Position numbers and translations under genes: made by a program. A DNA stretch of 64,000 bases, taken from assembly GCF_018263925.1 (NCBI RefSeq), contig NZ_JAEVHF010000008.1:62001-126000 (forward strand), given 5' to 3'. Of the stretch, positions 1 to 8,950 are shown in pieces. The stretch comes from Kistimonas asteriae. Its GTDB lineage: Bacteria > Pseudomonadota > Gammaproteobacteria > Pseudomonadales > Endozoicomonadaceae. The notes beneath the pieces are model-generated. The model saw nothing but the letters and a program-made list of their open reading frames with translations. It searched no databases and was not told the DNA's origin. Numbering within the stretch: the stretch's first letter is position 1; each line of letters opens with the position of its first letter.

Positions 1-563
1 TGATTGGACGCGAAGCGCGAAAGCAGTATCTGGAGATGACCGGCAGGTTACCCGATGCGCTGGTGGCCTGTGTGGGCGGTGGTTCTAACGCCATGGGGCT
101 TTTCTATCCGTTCATTGATGATGATGTGAAAATTTACGGGGTGGAAGCCGGGGGCGAAGGTATTGAATCCGGGCGGCATGCTGCCCGTCTGAGCGCTGGG
201 CGACGGGGTGTTTTGCATGGTAATCGAACCTATATCATGTCAGATGATGCAGGCCAGATTATCGAAAGCCATTCAGTCTCTGCCGGGCTGGACTATCCTG
301 GTGTCGGCCCTGAGCATGCCTGGTTGAAGGAGTCGGCGCGGGCAGAATATGTTCACGTTAATGATGATGAAGCCCTCTCGGCATTCCGTGACTTGACCCA
401 GTATGAAGGCATCATGCCCGCCCTGGAGAGCAGTCATGCACTGGCCTGGGTGAAAAAGCTGGCGCCAACGATGTCGCCGGAGCAGAGCATTATCGTGAAC
501 CTGTCCGGACGTGGGGACAAGGATATCCATACCGTTGCTGAAATTGACGGCATCGAGCTGTAA
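1..563 (+). CDS. trpB: Tryptophan synthase beta chain, C-terminal part (cut by window edge)
   Basis: The open frame runs in from the left edge (first full codon at base 3) and stops at 563, so only about the last 187 residues are present. TrpB condenses indole with L-serine to make tryptophan, using pyridoxal phosphate, in the cytoplasmic alpha2-beta2 complex with TrpA. Visible family features are an IGREAR start to the fragment, the phosphate-binding glycine run VGGGSNAMG, the segment ending in ESSHALAW and the C-terminal NLSGRGDKD. trpA follows after 16 bases in the same direction, the usual trpBA pair. The N-terminal domain and the catalytic lysine lie outside the window. Confidence 0.97.
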   Translation, partial: IGREARKQYLEMTGRLPDALVACVGGGSNAMGLFYPFIDDDVKIYGVEAGGEGIESGRHAARLSAGRRGVLHGNRTYIMSDDAGQIIESHSVSAGLDYPGVGPEHAWLKESARAEYVHVNDDEALSAFRDLTQYEGIMPALESSHALAWVKKLAPTMSPEQSIIVNLSGRGDKDIHTVAEIDGIEL

Positions 564-579
564 GAAGGGGGCAGTGATT

Positions 580-1383
580 ATGAGTCGTATCAAGGGATGT
601 TTTGCCCGTCTTGAAGCGGAGGGGCGCAAGGCGCTGATCCCCTATATTACCGCTGGCTATCCGCAAAAAGACTATACCGTCAATTTGATGCTGGAAATGG
701 TGGCGGCAGGGGTTGATGTCATTGAGTTGGGTGTACCGTTTTCTGACCCGGGTGCGGATGGACCGGTCATTCAGGCTGCCCATCAGCGCGGTGTGTCACA
801 GGGCGTTACACTTGCTGACGTTCTGGCAATGGTTTCCGAGTTTCGTAAAACCGATAATGATACGCCAATCGCATTGATGACATACCTTAACCCGGTCGAG
901 ATCATGGGGTATGAGCAGTTTGCCCAGACCGCAGCCGAGGCGGGTGTTGACGGCCTGCTGGTGGTGGATAGTCCACCGGAGCACTCTGCCGAACTGCTGA
1001 AAGCGTTAGGGCGTTATGAGCTGGATGCGATTTATCTGCTCGCACCAACGACGCCTGATGACCGTGTTCGTCGTATCTGTGAGGCGGCCAGTGGGTATGT
1101 CTACTACGTCTCTCTGAAGGGGGTGACCGGTGCAGCGACGCTGGATGTGGACGGTGTCCGTGAGCGGGTTGCGCAGATTAAGACAATCACACAACTCCCT
1201 GTGTGTGTGGGTTTCGGTATTCATAATGGTGATACGGCAGCGGCCATCAGTCAGGTGGCTGACGGCGTGATCGTCGGTACCGCGCTGGTTAAAACACTTG
1301 CTGCAGAAGCAACGCCGGCCTTGGGCAGTCAAGCCGTGAAACAGCAGCTGGCGGAAATGCGCAGTAGAATGGATGCCTGCTAA
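580..1383 (+). CDS. trpA: Tryptophan synthase alpha chain
   Basis: 267 residues, the normal TrpA length. The enzyme is a TIM barrel that cleaves indole-3-glycerol phosphate and channels indole to TrpB. The two catalytic acids fall at the canonical numbers, Glu49 in VIELGVPFSDP and Asp60 in GADGP. The phosphate-binding loop is GFGIHNG near residues 210-216. The ATG at 580 is preferred over an in-frame ATG at 511 because it gives the family N terminus (MSRIKG), matches canonical numbering and follows a good ribosome site (aagaaggggg); the earlier start would sit inside trpB. A strong U-less hairpin follows the stop before accD. Confidence 0.97.
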   Translation: MSRIKGCFARLEAEGRKALIPYITAGYPQKDYTVNLMLEMVAAGVDVIELGVPFSDPGADGPVIQAAHQRGVSQGVTLADVLAMVSEFRKTDNDTPIALMTYLNPVEIMGYEQFAQTAAEAGVDGLLVVDSPPEHSAELLKALGRYELDAIYLLAPTTPDDRVRRICEAASGYVYYVSLKGVTGAATLDVDGVRERVAQIKTITQLPVCVGFGIHNGDTAAAISQVADGVIVGTALVKTLAAEATPALGSQAVKQQLAEMRSRMDAC

Positions 1384-1390
1384 TCTGTGT

Positions 1391-1428
1391 TCGCTGTTCG
1401 GCCGGTATTTATACCTGCCGAACAGCGA
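1391..1428. other. Long intercistronic hairpin between trpA and accD, no U-tract
   Basis: A 12-bp perfect stem (1391-1402 with 1417-1428) is followed by one C/T mismatch, four more pairs (GGTA/TACC) and a 4-base loop. The 3' side runs into gggacaggc, so there is no U-tract for classical termination. It ends 30 bases before the accD start. It may act as a U-less terminator, a processing site or an mRNA-stabilising stem between the trp and acc messages. Confidence 0.7.
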
Positions 1429-1458
1429 GGGACAGGCACGGGCTTACAGGAAAGGTCT

Positions 1459-2385
1459 ATGAGCAACTGGCTAGACAAGTTGATTCCATCTCTCTCCCGT
1501 ATGGATGCAAAAAAGACGGGAAAAAGTAATGTGCCTGAAGGGTTGTGGAAGAAGTGCGTCAAATGCGATGCGATTCTTTATCGTCCTGAATTTGAGCGCA
1601 ATCAGGATGTGTGCCCGAAATGTGACCATCACATGCGCATTTCTGCGCGGGTGCGTCTGGAGCGTTTCCTGGATGAGTCTGAGGATCGCCTGGAAATGTT
1701 CGCCGAGCTGGAGCCGGAAGACCGGTTAAAATTTCGGGACAGCAAAAAATACAAGGATCGTCTTGTCCAGGCTCAAAAGGCGACGGGTGAAAAAGACGCT
1801 GCTATCTGCTTCAGGGGCGCAGTTAATGAAGTCCCGGTGGTTGCTGTTGCGTTTGAATTTGCCTTTATGGGCGGCTCCATGGGCGCTGTTGTAGGGGAAA
1901 AATTCGTCAGAGCAGGCGAATATTGTCTGGAACACAATATCCCGTTGGTCTGTTTTTCCGCCAGTGGTGGTGCCCGGATGCAGGAGGCTTTGTTCTCTCT
2001 GATGCAGATGGCGAGAACCAGTGCCGTGCTGGAGCGTATGAAGCAGGCTGGCATCCCCTTTATTTCTGTGCTGACTGACCCCGTTTATGGTGGGGTATCC
2101 GCCAGTCTTGCCATGTTGGGGGATATTAACCTGGCGGAACCCAAGGCGCTGGTGGGATTTGCCGGCCCCCGGGTGATTGAACAGACGGTTCGAGAGAAGT
2201 TGCCTGAAGGGTTTCAGCGCAGTGAATTCTTGTTGGAGCACGGTGCGATCGATAAAATCGTGCACCGTCATGACATGAAAGCCACCATTGCCCGGATGTT
2301 ATCGCGTATGATGCGTCACCAGTCGGGTGAGATGGTTGTTGCTGCAGACCCTGATCCAGAAAAGGATGCTGCATTCGATAGCTGA
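1459..2385 (+). CDS. accD: Acetyl-CoA carboxylase carboxyltransferase subunit beta
   Basis: 308 residues. With AccA it forms the carboxyltransferase that moves CO2 from biotin-BCCP to acetyl-CoA, giving malonyl-CoA, the first committed step of fatty acid synthesis. The N terminus carries the bacterial AccD four-cysteine zinc ribbon (Cys33, Cys36, Cys52, Cys55). The crotonase-fold core includes the [15 protein letters not shown] segment and the [10 protein letters not shown] oxyanion region. The start at 1459 (MSNWLDKL) follows aggaaaggtct and matches the family; an in-frame ATG at 1387 would add 24 residues read from the preceding hairpin. The trpBA-accD-folC order is common in gammaproteobacteria. 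Confidence 0.97.
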   Translation: MSNWLDKLIPSLSRMDAKKTGKSNVPEGLWKKCVKCDAILYRPEFERNQDVCPKCDHHMRISARVRLERFLDESEDRLEMFAELEPEDRLKFRDSKKYKDRLVQAQKATGEKDAAICFRGAVNEVPVVAVAFEFAFMGGSMGAVVGEKFVRAGEYCLEHNIPLVCFSASGGARMQEALFSLMQMARTSAVLERMKQAGIPFISVLTDPVYGGVSASLAMLGDINLAEPKALVGFAGPRVIEQTVREKLPEGFQRSEFLLEHGAIDKIVHRHDMKATIARMLSRMMRHQSGEMVVAADPDPEKDAAFDS

Positions 2386-2392
2386 TTGATTG

Positions 2393-2417
2393 GCCTGTGG
2401 CGTCTTTCGCCACAGGC
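2393..2417. other. Intercistronic hairpin between accD and folC, no U-tract
   Basis: A perfect 10-bp stem (GCCTGTGGCG at 2393-2402 with CGCCACAGGC at 2408-2417) closes a tcttt loop. The bases after it are C-rich, not U-rich. It starts seven bases after the accD stop. Confidence 0.65.
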
Positions 2418-2483
2418 TCTGCCCGCCCGACTGATGATTTCCCTGCCTCTCTTTCATTAGGTTTTTTAGTACTGGACTACCTT

Positions 2484-3779
2484 ATGACATTTATTTCGCT
2501 TGCTGACTGGTTGTCATGGTTGGAGGCACAACGGCCTGAGCACGATATGGTGCTGGGGCTTGACCGTATTGGTGACGTGGCCCAGCGATTATTGCCCGAA
2601 AAACTGGCACCTACGGTGATCACCGTTGCAGGTACGAATGGCAAGGGGAGTACGGTGGCCTTGCTGGATGCGATGTTGAGCGAGTCGGGGTTGTCTGTTG
2701 GCGCCTACACGTCGCCTCACCTGTTGCGCTTCAATGAAAGGGTTCGTATCAAAGGGGAGATGGTTTCCGATCAGCAACTCTGCGAAGCTTTTGAGCAGGT
2801 CAATACGGCACAGGGTGATACGTTTCTGACCTACTTCGAATTCGCGACGCTGGCTGCGCTGGTGATTTTTAGCAAAAGTGCACTGGATGTCATTTTGCTG
2901 GAGGTCGGGTTGGGTGGCAGGCTGGATGCCGTCAATATCATTGAACCCGATGTTGCGATTGTTACCACCGTTGCATTGGATCATCAGCAGTGGTTGGGCA
3001 ATGACATAGAGTCTATTGCTGCAGAGAAAGCTGGTGTTTACCGGAGACAAAAGCCGGCATTGTTTGGTGATATTCCGGTACCTGAAAGCCTGGTCTCAGC
3101 GATTGAGAGTATTGATGCGCAGCCTTATTTTCGGGAAAAAGATTTTGCTATTGAACGCAGTCGCAAAGGGTTGATCTTCCGGGGAATGGGGGCTGAGGGA
3201 GAGCGGGTCACTCTGTCGGGTCTGGTTGAGCCAGAGTTGCCGCTGACCAGTGTGGCCTGCGCCCTTGAAGCTATTCAGTTGTTGCCTTACGAGATTTCCG
3301 TGGCTGCCATGAATGCGGGGTTAACCAGGGTATCTGTTGCAGGCCGTATGCAGAAGCTTCAGGTTGTCCGTCAGGATGGCAGAGAAGTTACAGTGGTTCT
3401 GGATGTCGCGCATAACGCTCAAGCAGCACATTATCTGGCAGAGCGTTTGAGGGCGTTGTTGCCGAAACGGCGTCTGACGGCCGTTTTGGCCATGCTGGGT
3501 GACAAGGATTTTGGCAGCGTTGTGAATGGATTTGATGACGTTTTTACCGAATGGCACGTTGCGGCAGTCAGTTATGGGCCTCGGGCACTGCCCGCAGAGA
3601 CGCTGGCGGATCACTTGATCAGTCGAGGGCAGCGGGTTCAATGTCATGACAGTGTGGCCGATGCCTTAGATGCGGCGCTTGAAGTCGGTGATGAAACCAA
3701 TACGGTTGTGGTTTTTGGTTCGTTTTATACGGTTTCGGAAAGCCTTCAGCACCTGCAGGATGGAGAATGTCAGCCGTAG
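2484..3779 (+). CDS. folC: Bifunctional folylpolyglutamate synthase / dihydrofolate synthase
   Basis: 431 residues, typical for FolC, an ATP-dependent Mur-type ligase. It adds glutamate to dihydropteroate to make dihydrofolate and later extends folate polyglutamate tails in the cytoplasm. The ATP loop AGTNGKGST is at residues 49-57, followed by SPHLLRFNERV, the folate-site region. Mur-ligase landmarks EVGLGGRLDAVN and VVLDVAHNAQAA follow further on. The start at 2484 (MTFISLADWL) fits the family; a start at 2397 would read through the upstream hairpin arm. The next gene encodes a SPOR-domain protein, the usual FolC-DedD-CvpA-PurF order. Confidence 0.96.
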   Translation: MTFISLADWLSWLEAQRPEHDMVLGLDRIGDVAQRLLPEKLAPTVITVAGTNGKGSTVALLDAMLSESGLSVGAYTSPHLLRFNERVRIKGEMVSDQQLCEAFEQVNTAQGDTFLTYFEFATLAALVIFSKSALDVILLEVGLGGRLDAVNIIEPDVAIVTTVALDHQQWLGNDIESIAAEKAGVYRRQKPALFGDIPVPESLVSAIESIDAQPYFREKDFAIERSRKGLIFRGMGAEGERVTLSGLVEPELPLTSVACALEAIQLLPYEISVAAMNAGLTRVSVAGRMQKLQVVRQDGREVTVVLDVAHNAQAAHYLAERLRALLPKRRLTAVLAMLGDKDFGSVVNGFDDVFTEWHVAAVSYGPRALPAETLADHLISRGQRVQCHDSVADALDAALEVGDETNTVVVFGSFYTVSESLQHLQDGECQP

Positions 3780-3856
3780 TATGAATGACGGACTCCAATT
3801 TTCTGCAATAAACCGGTTACAATGGCCGGGTTTGCTCAATGAGGCTGGCAGCAACC

Positions 3857-4363
3857 ATGGAACTGGCTAAGAAACAACGTATCACTGGGGCAGCGGTGCT
3901 GGTCGCGGCAGGTCTGTTGCTCTATCCGCTGCTGTTTGATGACACTGTATTCCGGGATGAAGAAGCTGCCCAGATAGCGCCGCCATTGCCAGTGCCGGAC
4001 GTTCCGGTCTACGTCGCGGATATCGACCGGCCTATGCCAGAGCTGCCAGCAGAGCCGGTGGATGATCAAGAACTGGCGGCGAAAGATAACGCTGTACCTG
4101 AATTGAGCGCTGATCTTATTCCTGTCAGCTGGACATTACAGCTGGCCGCTTTTGTTCAAAAAGAAAACGCAGTAGCTCTGAGAGATCGGCTGCGGAAGGA
4201 CGGCTACCGTGCCTATCAACGCACGGTGACCTTGTCTGACGGGCAATCCGTGGTACGAGTCTATGTCGGCCCTGAACTGGTTCGCAATAAGGCGGAAACC
4301 CTGCTGGCGGAACTCGATAAGGGATATGAACTGGAAGGACTGGTCGTCAGGTATCGTCCGTGA
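3857..4363 (+). CDS. SPOR-domain inner-membrane protein, DedD-like
   Basis: 168 residues. It has a short cytoplasmic start (MELAKKQR), one hydrophobic helix at about residues 8-26, an acidic and proline-rich linker, and a C-terminal SPOR domain (about 92-166, beginning WTLQLAAFVQ and ending in a GLVVRY strand). SPOR domains bind denuded septal glycan, and DedD proteins help septal peptidoglycan synthesis. Position between folC and cvpA is the dedD locus of many gammaproteobacteria. The start at 3857 is chosen because a gagg motif precedes it and the product resembles DedD; an ATG at 3839 has no ribosome site. Identity as DedD itself is inferred from domain and context. Confidence 0.85.
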   Translation: MELAKKQRITGAAVLVAAGLLLYPLLFDDTVFRDEEAAQIAPPLPVPDVPVYVADIDRPMPELPAEPVDDQELAAKDNAVPELSADLIPVSWTLQLAAFVQKENAVALRDRLRKDGYRAYQRTVTLSDGQSVVRVYVGPELVRNKAETLLAELDKGYELEGLVVRYRP

Positions 4364-4440
4364 TCGCTCTATAAGGGCTTATCGCGGACAGACTCTCTAT
4401 ATTCACCACAGTCTCTTTGTTAGAATCCCTTGCCATGCGG

Positions 4441-4465
4441 TACAGGGTGAATCATCCACCCTGTA
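4441..4465. other. Intercistronic hairpin upstream of cvpA, no U-tract
   Basis: A 9-bp perfect stem, TACAGGGTG (4441-4449) with CACCCTGTA (4457-4465), closes a 7-base loop. It lies in the 184-base gap between the SPOR-domain gene and cvpA. No T-run follows. Confidence 0.55.
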
Positions 4466-4547
4466 GTGTAATTCACACTCTTTCAGCGATTGGTCACCTC
4501 AGGGCCTGGTGACCGATGCAGTGCTATTGCCCGACAGGATCTTTGTT

Positions 4548-5045
4548 ATGGCGTTTACCTGGGTTGACTGGGTTATTGTAGGGATTGCGGTCATTTCCAG
4601 CTTGATCAGCCTTCGTCGGGGTTTTTTCAGGGAAGTGTTGTCACTGTTAACCTGGATTGCCGCGGTCATTATTGCCTGGCTGTTCAGTGGTTCCCTGTCG
4701 CTTCTATTTGCTAATTATATTGAAACGCCCTCGCTACGCGTCATTGCTGCTGCCGCCATTCTCTTCATTTTGACCCTGATCACGGGCGGTATTATCAATA
4801 CCCTGATTGGCAAGCTGGTGGAATTTTCCGGCTTGACCGGTACTGACCGCTCCCTGGGTATGGTATTTGGCGCACTGCGCGGTGGTTTGCTGGTGGTTGT
4901 CCTAGTCGGGATGGCGTCCTATCTGCCAGTCCAACAGGATGCGTGGTGGCGTGACTCAGTACTGGTTCCCCATTTTGAACTGGTGGCTGAATGGTCGAAA
5001 TCAATGGTATTTGATTGGATGGCGCCGGTGGTCAACAGTCGTTGA
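4548..5045 (+). CDS. cvpA: CvpA family membrane protein
   Basis: 165 residues with four hydrophobic stretches (about 6-25, 30-55, 63-85 and 100-125), the usual CvpA plan. CvpA proteins are inner-membrane proteins first linked to colicin V production; their molecular role is uncertain, though loss affects envelope and bile-salt tolerance in enterics. The motif LRRGFFREVLSLLTW near the N terminus is typical. It lies directly before purF, as in E. coli and Pseudomonas. The ATG at 4548 follows an agga ribosome site at 4536; an in-frame ATG at 4509 lacks one. Confidence 0.93.
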   Translation: MAFTWVDWVIVGIAVISSLISLRRGFFREVLSLLTWIAAVIIAWLFSGSLSLLFANYIETPSLRVIAAAAILFILTLITGGIINTLIGKLVEFSGLTGTDRSLGMVFGALRGGLLVVVLVGMASYLPVQQDAWWRDSVLVPHFELVAEWSKSMVFDWMAPVVNSR

Positions 5046-5104
5046 TCACCGGCGTCCTGCATACGGGTTGTTAGTCATTGTTTGCAAGTGATGAGGAAAT
5101 CTGA

Positions 5105-6619
5105 ATGTGCGGTATTGTCGGAATCTCGGCCTCCAGCCATGTCAATCAGGCGCTGTTTGATGCGCTGACGGTGCTTCAGCACCGGGGGCAGGATGCTGCC
5201 GGCATCGTGACCTGTCATGAAGGACGGTTCTTCATGCGTAAGGATAACGGGCTGGTCAAGGATGTCTTTCGAACCCGGCATATGAAATTGCTGGAGGGGA
5301 ACACCGGTATCGGCCATGTCCGATACCCAACGGCGGGCTCGTCCAGTTCGGCCGAGGCGCAGCCGTTTTATGTCAACTCGCCCTATGGCATTGCGTTGGC
5401 CCACAACGGTAATCTCACCAATGCCGATGCCATTAAGGATCACCTCTTCCGCACCGAACTCCGCCATATCAACACCAGCTCCGACTCCGAAATCCTCCTG
5501 AATGTGTTTGCTCATGAATTGCAGCGACAGGGTAAGCTGTCAGCGACACCGGACGATATTTTTACGGCGGTTGAGCAGGTATATGATCGTTGTGAAGGGG
5601 GCTATTCTGTTGTCTCCGTGATCAATGGTTATGGTGTGGTCGGTTTTCGTGATCCCAACGGTATTCGTCCTCTGGTATTTGGTGAGCGGGATACGGCCGA
5701 TGGCAAAGAGTACATGATTGCGTCTGAATCCGTGGCGCTGGATGTTCTGGGCTTCAAGCTGGTGCGCGATGTTCGGCCTGGTGAAGCGGTTTATATTGAT
5801 CAGAATCGCCAGCTGCATACACGCCAGTGTGCATCAGAAGCCACCTGCACGCCGTGTATTTTTGAGTACGTCTATTTTGCCCGTCCTGACTCGATTCTGG
5901 ATAAAGTGTCTGTCTATAAGTCCCGTATTCGCATGGGGCAGAAGCTCGCCGACAAGATCCTGTTAGAGTGCCCGGATCATGATATCGATGTGGTTATGCC
6001 GATTCCGGATACCAGTCGAACTGCCGCACTGGAGCTGGCTACGCGCCTTGGCGTCAGCTATCGCGAAGGTTTCGTCAAGAATCGCTACATTGGCCGGACC
6101 TTCATCATGCCGGGGCAGACCCAGCGCAAGAGATCGGTTCGCCAGAAGCTCAATGCCATCGATCTGGAGTTCAAGGGCAAGAATGTCCTGCTGGTCGACG
6201 ACTCTATTGTGCGAGGCACTACCTGTAAGCAGATCATCGAGATGGCGCGCGATGCGGGGGCGAAGAACGTGTATTTCTGCTCTGCCGCGCCAGCCGTACG
6301 TTTTCCCAATGTCTACGGAATCGACATGCCGACTGCCAGCGAACTGATTGCTCATGGCCAGAGTGATGGCGAAGTTTGCCAGCAGATTGGGGCTGACTGG
6401 TTGATTTATCAGGAACTCAATGATCTGATTGAGGCGGTTCGGGCGGGTAACCCGGATCTGACTGCATTTGATTGCTCGGTTTTTGATGGCAAATACCTCA
6501 CGGGCCATATTGATGAAGTCTATCTGAATCAACTGGCCATGCAGCGGAGTGACAGTGCCAAGCGAGACCGCGACGCGCGGGAAAATGCGGTCATTGATAT
6601 GCATAACGAATCGGCCTGA
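5105..6619 (+). CDS. purF: Amidophosphoribosyltransferase
   Basis: 504 residues, first committed enzyme of purine synthesis: it converts PRPP and glutamine to phosphoribosylamine. The N terminus reads MCGIVGIS, so Cys2 becomes the N-terminal nucleophile of the class II glutamine amidotransferase domain (about 1-235) after Met removal. The C-terminal phosphoribosyltransferase domain carries the PRPP loop [13 protein letters not shown] (about residues 358-370). It sits 59 bases after cvpA and before metZ, the Pseudomonas arrangement. An agga ribosome site lies about nine bases before the ATG. Confidence 0.98.
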   Translation: MCGIVGISASSHVNQALFDALTVLQHRGQDAAGIVTCHEGRFFMRKDNGLVKDVFRTRHMKLLEGNTGIGHVRYPTAGSSSSAEAQPFYVNSPYGIALAHNGNLTNADAIKDHLFRTELRHINTSSDSEILLNVFAHELQRQGKLSATPDDIFTAVEQVYDRCEGGYSVVSVINGYGVVGFRDPNGIRPLVFGERDTADGKEYMIASESVALDVLGFKLVRDVRPGEAVYIDQNRQLHTRQCASEATCTPCIFEYVYFARPDSILDKVSVYKSRIRMGQKLADKILLECPDHDIDVVMPIPDTSRTAALELATRLGVSYREGFVKNRYIGRTFIMPGQTQRKRSVRQKLNAIDLEFKGKNVLLVDDSIVRGTTCKQIIEMARDAGAKNVYFCSAAPAVRFPNVYGIDMPTASELIAHGQSDGEVCQQIGADWLIYQELNDLIEAVRAGNPDLTAFDCSVFDGKYLTGHIDEVYLNQLAMQRSDSAKRDRDARENAVIDMHNESA

Positions 6620-6644
6620 CGCACCGGGTGTGCCGAACAGGAGG

Positions 6645-6667
6645 AAACCGGGCATTCCGCCCGGTTT
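6645..6667. other. Hairpin between purF and metZ, no U-tract
   Basis: A 9-bp stem, AAACCGGGC (6645-6653) with GCCCGGTTT (6659-6667), closes an attcc loop. The downstream bases are gaggatcgg, so no U-tract follows in either direction. Confidence 0.55.
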
Positions 6668-6712
6668 GAGGATCGGAAACTCTCTTATCCGACACGCAGT
6701 ATCAGGATCCTT

Positions 6713-7930
6713 ATGAACGATAATAACGATAGCGCGCCGGTCGGCAGCGAACTCTCAGAAGCAGATTTTGAAACACTGGCGGTGCGGGCGGGCATTACCC
6801 GCTCCGATGAGCGAGAGCACAGTGAAGCCCTGTTTCTCAGCTCCAGCTTTACCTATGACTCGGCGGCCCAGGCCCAGGCGGTCTTTGCCGGCGATGAACC
6901 GGGTAATGTCTATTCCCGTTATACCAATCCAACGGTTCGAATGTTTGAAGAGCGCATAGCAGCTCTGGAAGGGGCCGAGCGTGCCTGTGCAACCGCATCC
7001 GGTATGGCGGCCATACTGGGCGTCTGCATGGCGGTACTGAAGGCAGGGGATCATGTGGTGTGCTCACGCAGTGTTTTTGGCACCACGGTGACTCTTTTTG
7101 CCAAGTACATGGATCGTTTTGGTGTCAGCACAACATTTGTGGATCTGGTTGATCTTGAGCAGTGGCAGGCAGCAATCCGTCCGGAAACCCGGTTGCTGTT
7201 TTTGGAAACGCCTTCCAATCCGCTGGGCGAAGTGGCCGATCTTGACGCCATTAGTCGGCTTGCCCGTGAGCAGGGAGCTTTGCTTGCGGTAGATAACTGT
7301 TTCTGTACGCCGGCTTTGCAGCGACCTTTGTCGCTGGGGGCCGATATCGTAATCCATTCCGCGACCAAATACATTGATGGGCAGGGGCGTTGCCTGGGCG
7401 GAGTCGTTGTCGGTGCTGCCAGTGTTGTGGACGAGGTGAATATCTGGCAACGGGCCGCAGGCGCCACGCTGAGTCCTTTTAATGCCTGGGTTTTCCTGAA
7501 AGGCCTGGAAACACTGAAGCTGCGTATGGATGCACACTGTCGCAATGCCGGGTTGCTTGCTGAGTGGCTTCAGTCCCAAGCCGGTGTGAAGAAGGTGCAC
7601 TATTGTGGCTTGGCAGAACATCCCGGGCATGGCCTGGCACAAAAACAGCAGTCCGGTTTTGGTGGTGTTCTGGCGTTTGAAGTGGCGGGTAGTCGAGAGG
7701 CGGCCTGGCAGGTTATTGACAGCGTCAGGATCATTTCCAGAACAGCCAATCTCGGCGATGCTAAGACCACGATTACTCACCCCGCAACGACAACCCATTG
7801 TCGACTGAGTGATGAAGACAAGCGCCGTGCAGGGATCAGTGAAAACCTGATTCGTGTCGCCGTAGGTTTGGAGTCGGTTGAAGATCTTATGAAAGACCTT
7901 TCCCATGGTTTGCAGCGTCTGAAAGCTTGA
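6713..7930 (+). CDS. metZ: O-succinylhomoserine sulfhydrylase
   Basis: 405 residues of the Cys/Met-metabolism PLP family (fold type I). MetZ makes homocysteine directly from O-succinylhomoserine and sulfide, a step that replaces the metB/metC route in pseudomonads. The PLP lysine is in SATKYIDGQGR (about residues 219-229), and the cofactor-binding ETPSNP and VDNCF segments are present. The call as MetZ rather than cystathionine gamma-synthase rests on the N-terminal FETLAVRAG start and the purF-metZ neighbourhood. The start is supported by the internal family match, with aggatcctt just upstream. Confidence 0.93.
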   Translation: MNDNNDSAPVGSELSEADFETLAVRAGITRSDEREHSEALFLSSSFTYDSAAQAQAVFAGDEPGNVYSRYTNPTVRMFEERIAALEGAERACATASGMAAILGVCMAVLKAGDHVVCSRSVFGTTVTLFAKYMDRFGVSTTFVDLVDLEQWQAAIRPETRLLFLETPSNPLGEVADLDAISRLAREQGALLAVDNCFCTPALQRPLSLGADIVIHSATKYIDGQGRCLGGVVVGAASVVDEVNIWQRAAGATLSPFNAWVFLKGLETLKLRMDAHCRNAGLLAEWLQSQAGVKKVHYCGLAEHPGHGLAQKQQSGFGGVLAFEVAGSREAAWQVIDSVRIISRTANLGDAKTTITHPATTTHCRLSDEDKRRAGISENLIRVAVGLESVEDLMKDLSHGLQRLKA

Positions 7931-8044
7931 CCTTAAAGGGCTGTGCAGCTGGGTATAATGGATTTGGATGCTCAGCTGCCCATAGCCCGTCGATTTGGCG
8001 CTACGCTTAGAAAAAATGACCAATAAAACGTGCAATTGGATTGT

Positions 8045-8950
8045 ATGAGCATTATTCATGAGACTGTTGATGAGTTAGGGCGGGTTATTGTCGGCAAGGA
8101 GCAGCAGGTCAGACTGGCATTGTGTACGCTCCTGAGCCGAGGCCACCTGTTGATTGAAGATCTGCCGGGGATGGGGAAGACAACCCTGTCACATGCCTTG
8201 GCTCAGGTGTTGGGCTTGGGTTATCAGCGTATTCAGTTTACCAGTGATCTTCTTCCCGCTGACATTTTGGGCGTTTCTGTCTTTGATCAAGGTAGCTCCG
8301 CCTTTGTTTTTCATCCGGGCCCTGTCTTTTCCAGTGTGATTCTTGCCGATGAAATCAATCGGGCCACGCCAAAGACGCAAAGTGCGCTACTGGAAGCCAT
8401 GGAAGAGGGCCAGGTGACGGTAGAAGGGGAAACCCGTTCACTCCCTCGGCCATTTTTTGTTATTGCAACTCAGAATCCCGCCTCTCAGCGTGGTACGTTT
8501 CCGTTGCCTGAATCCCAGCTGGATCGCTTTTTGATGCGGATTACTCTGGGCTACCCCAGTGCCCAATCTGAGAGGGCGCTGTTTCAGGGGAAATCCGGCC
8601 GGGGGCAGTTACATACGCTCAGGCAAGTTATGACGGCCGAAACCCTGATCAATCTGCAGGCGCAAGTCGACAGTATGCATGTCAGTGAATCGCTACTTGA
8701 TTACCTTCAGAAACTGGTGGCTGGCACACGGGACGGCAATCGATTTGTTTGTGGCCTGTCGCCTCGGGGGGCGTTAGGCCTGCTGTCGGCGGCCAAGGCC
8801 TGGGCGCTCATGGAAGGGCGTGATTATGTGATACCGGAAGATTTGCAAGTGGTGTTCCAGCCAGTCTGCCGCCATCGGGTTATTGCCAGAAAAAATGCCT
8901 CTGGCACCAATGAGTTACTGTCAGAAATTGATGTATCGGGTCAGTCGTGA
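8045..8950 (+). CDS. MoxR-family AAA+ ATPase
   Basis: 301 residues. MoxR ATPases act as chaperone-like remodelers, usually encoded beside DUF58 and transglutaminase or VWA proteins. Walker A is LPGMGKTTL (about residues 41-49), Walker B is VILADEINRA, and a sensor 1 segment IATQNP precedes the small C-terminal AAA lid domain. The stop overlaps the start of the DUF58 gene by one base, indicating translational coupling. A TATAAT -10 hexamer at 7954-7959 could drive the gene, although its -35 partner is poor. A GTG at 8030 would extend the product by five residues; the ATG at 8045 is the more usual N terminus. Confidence 0.92.
   Translation: MSIIHETVDELGRVIVGKEQQVRLALCTLLSRGHLLIEDLPGMGKTTLSHALAQVLGLGYQRIQFTSDLLPADILGVSVFDQGSSAFVFHPGPVFSSVILADEINRATPKTQSALLEAMEEGQVTVEGETRSLPRPFFVIATQNPASQRGTFPLPESQLDRFLMRITLGYPSAQSERALFQGKSGRGQLHTLRQVMTAETLINLQAQVDSMHVSESLLDYLQKLVAGTRDGNRFVCGLSPRGALGLLSAAKAWALMEGRDYVIPEDLQVVFQPVCRHRVIARKNASGTNELLSEIDVSGQS

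Noticed and set aside
1726-2271. Long minus-strand open frame opposite accD
   Set aside because: It lies wholly within accD, has no ribosome site or recognisable protein features, and accD is a clear match on the plus strand.
7064-8059. 331-codon minus-strand frame opposite metZ
   Set aside because: It is antisense to a well-supported enzyme and crosses into the moxR start; no domain pattern is visible.
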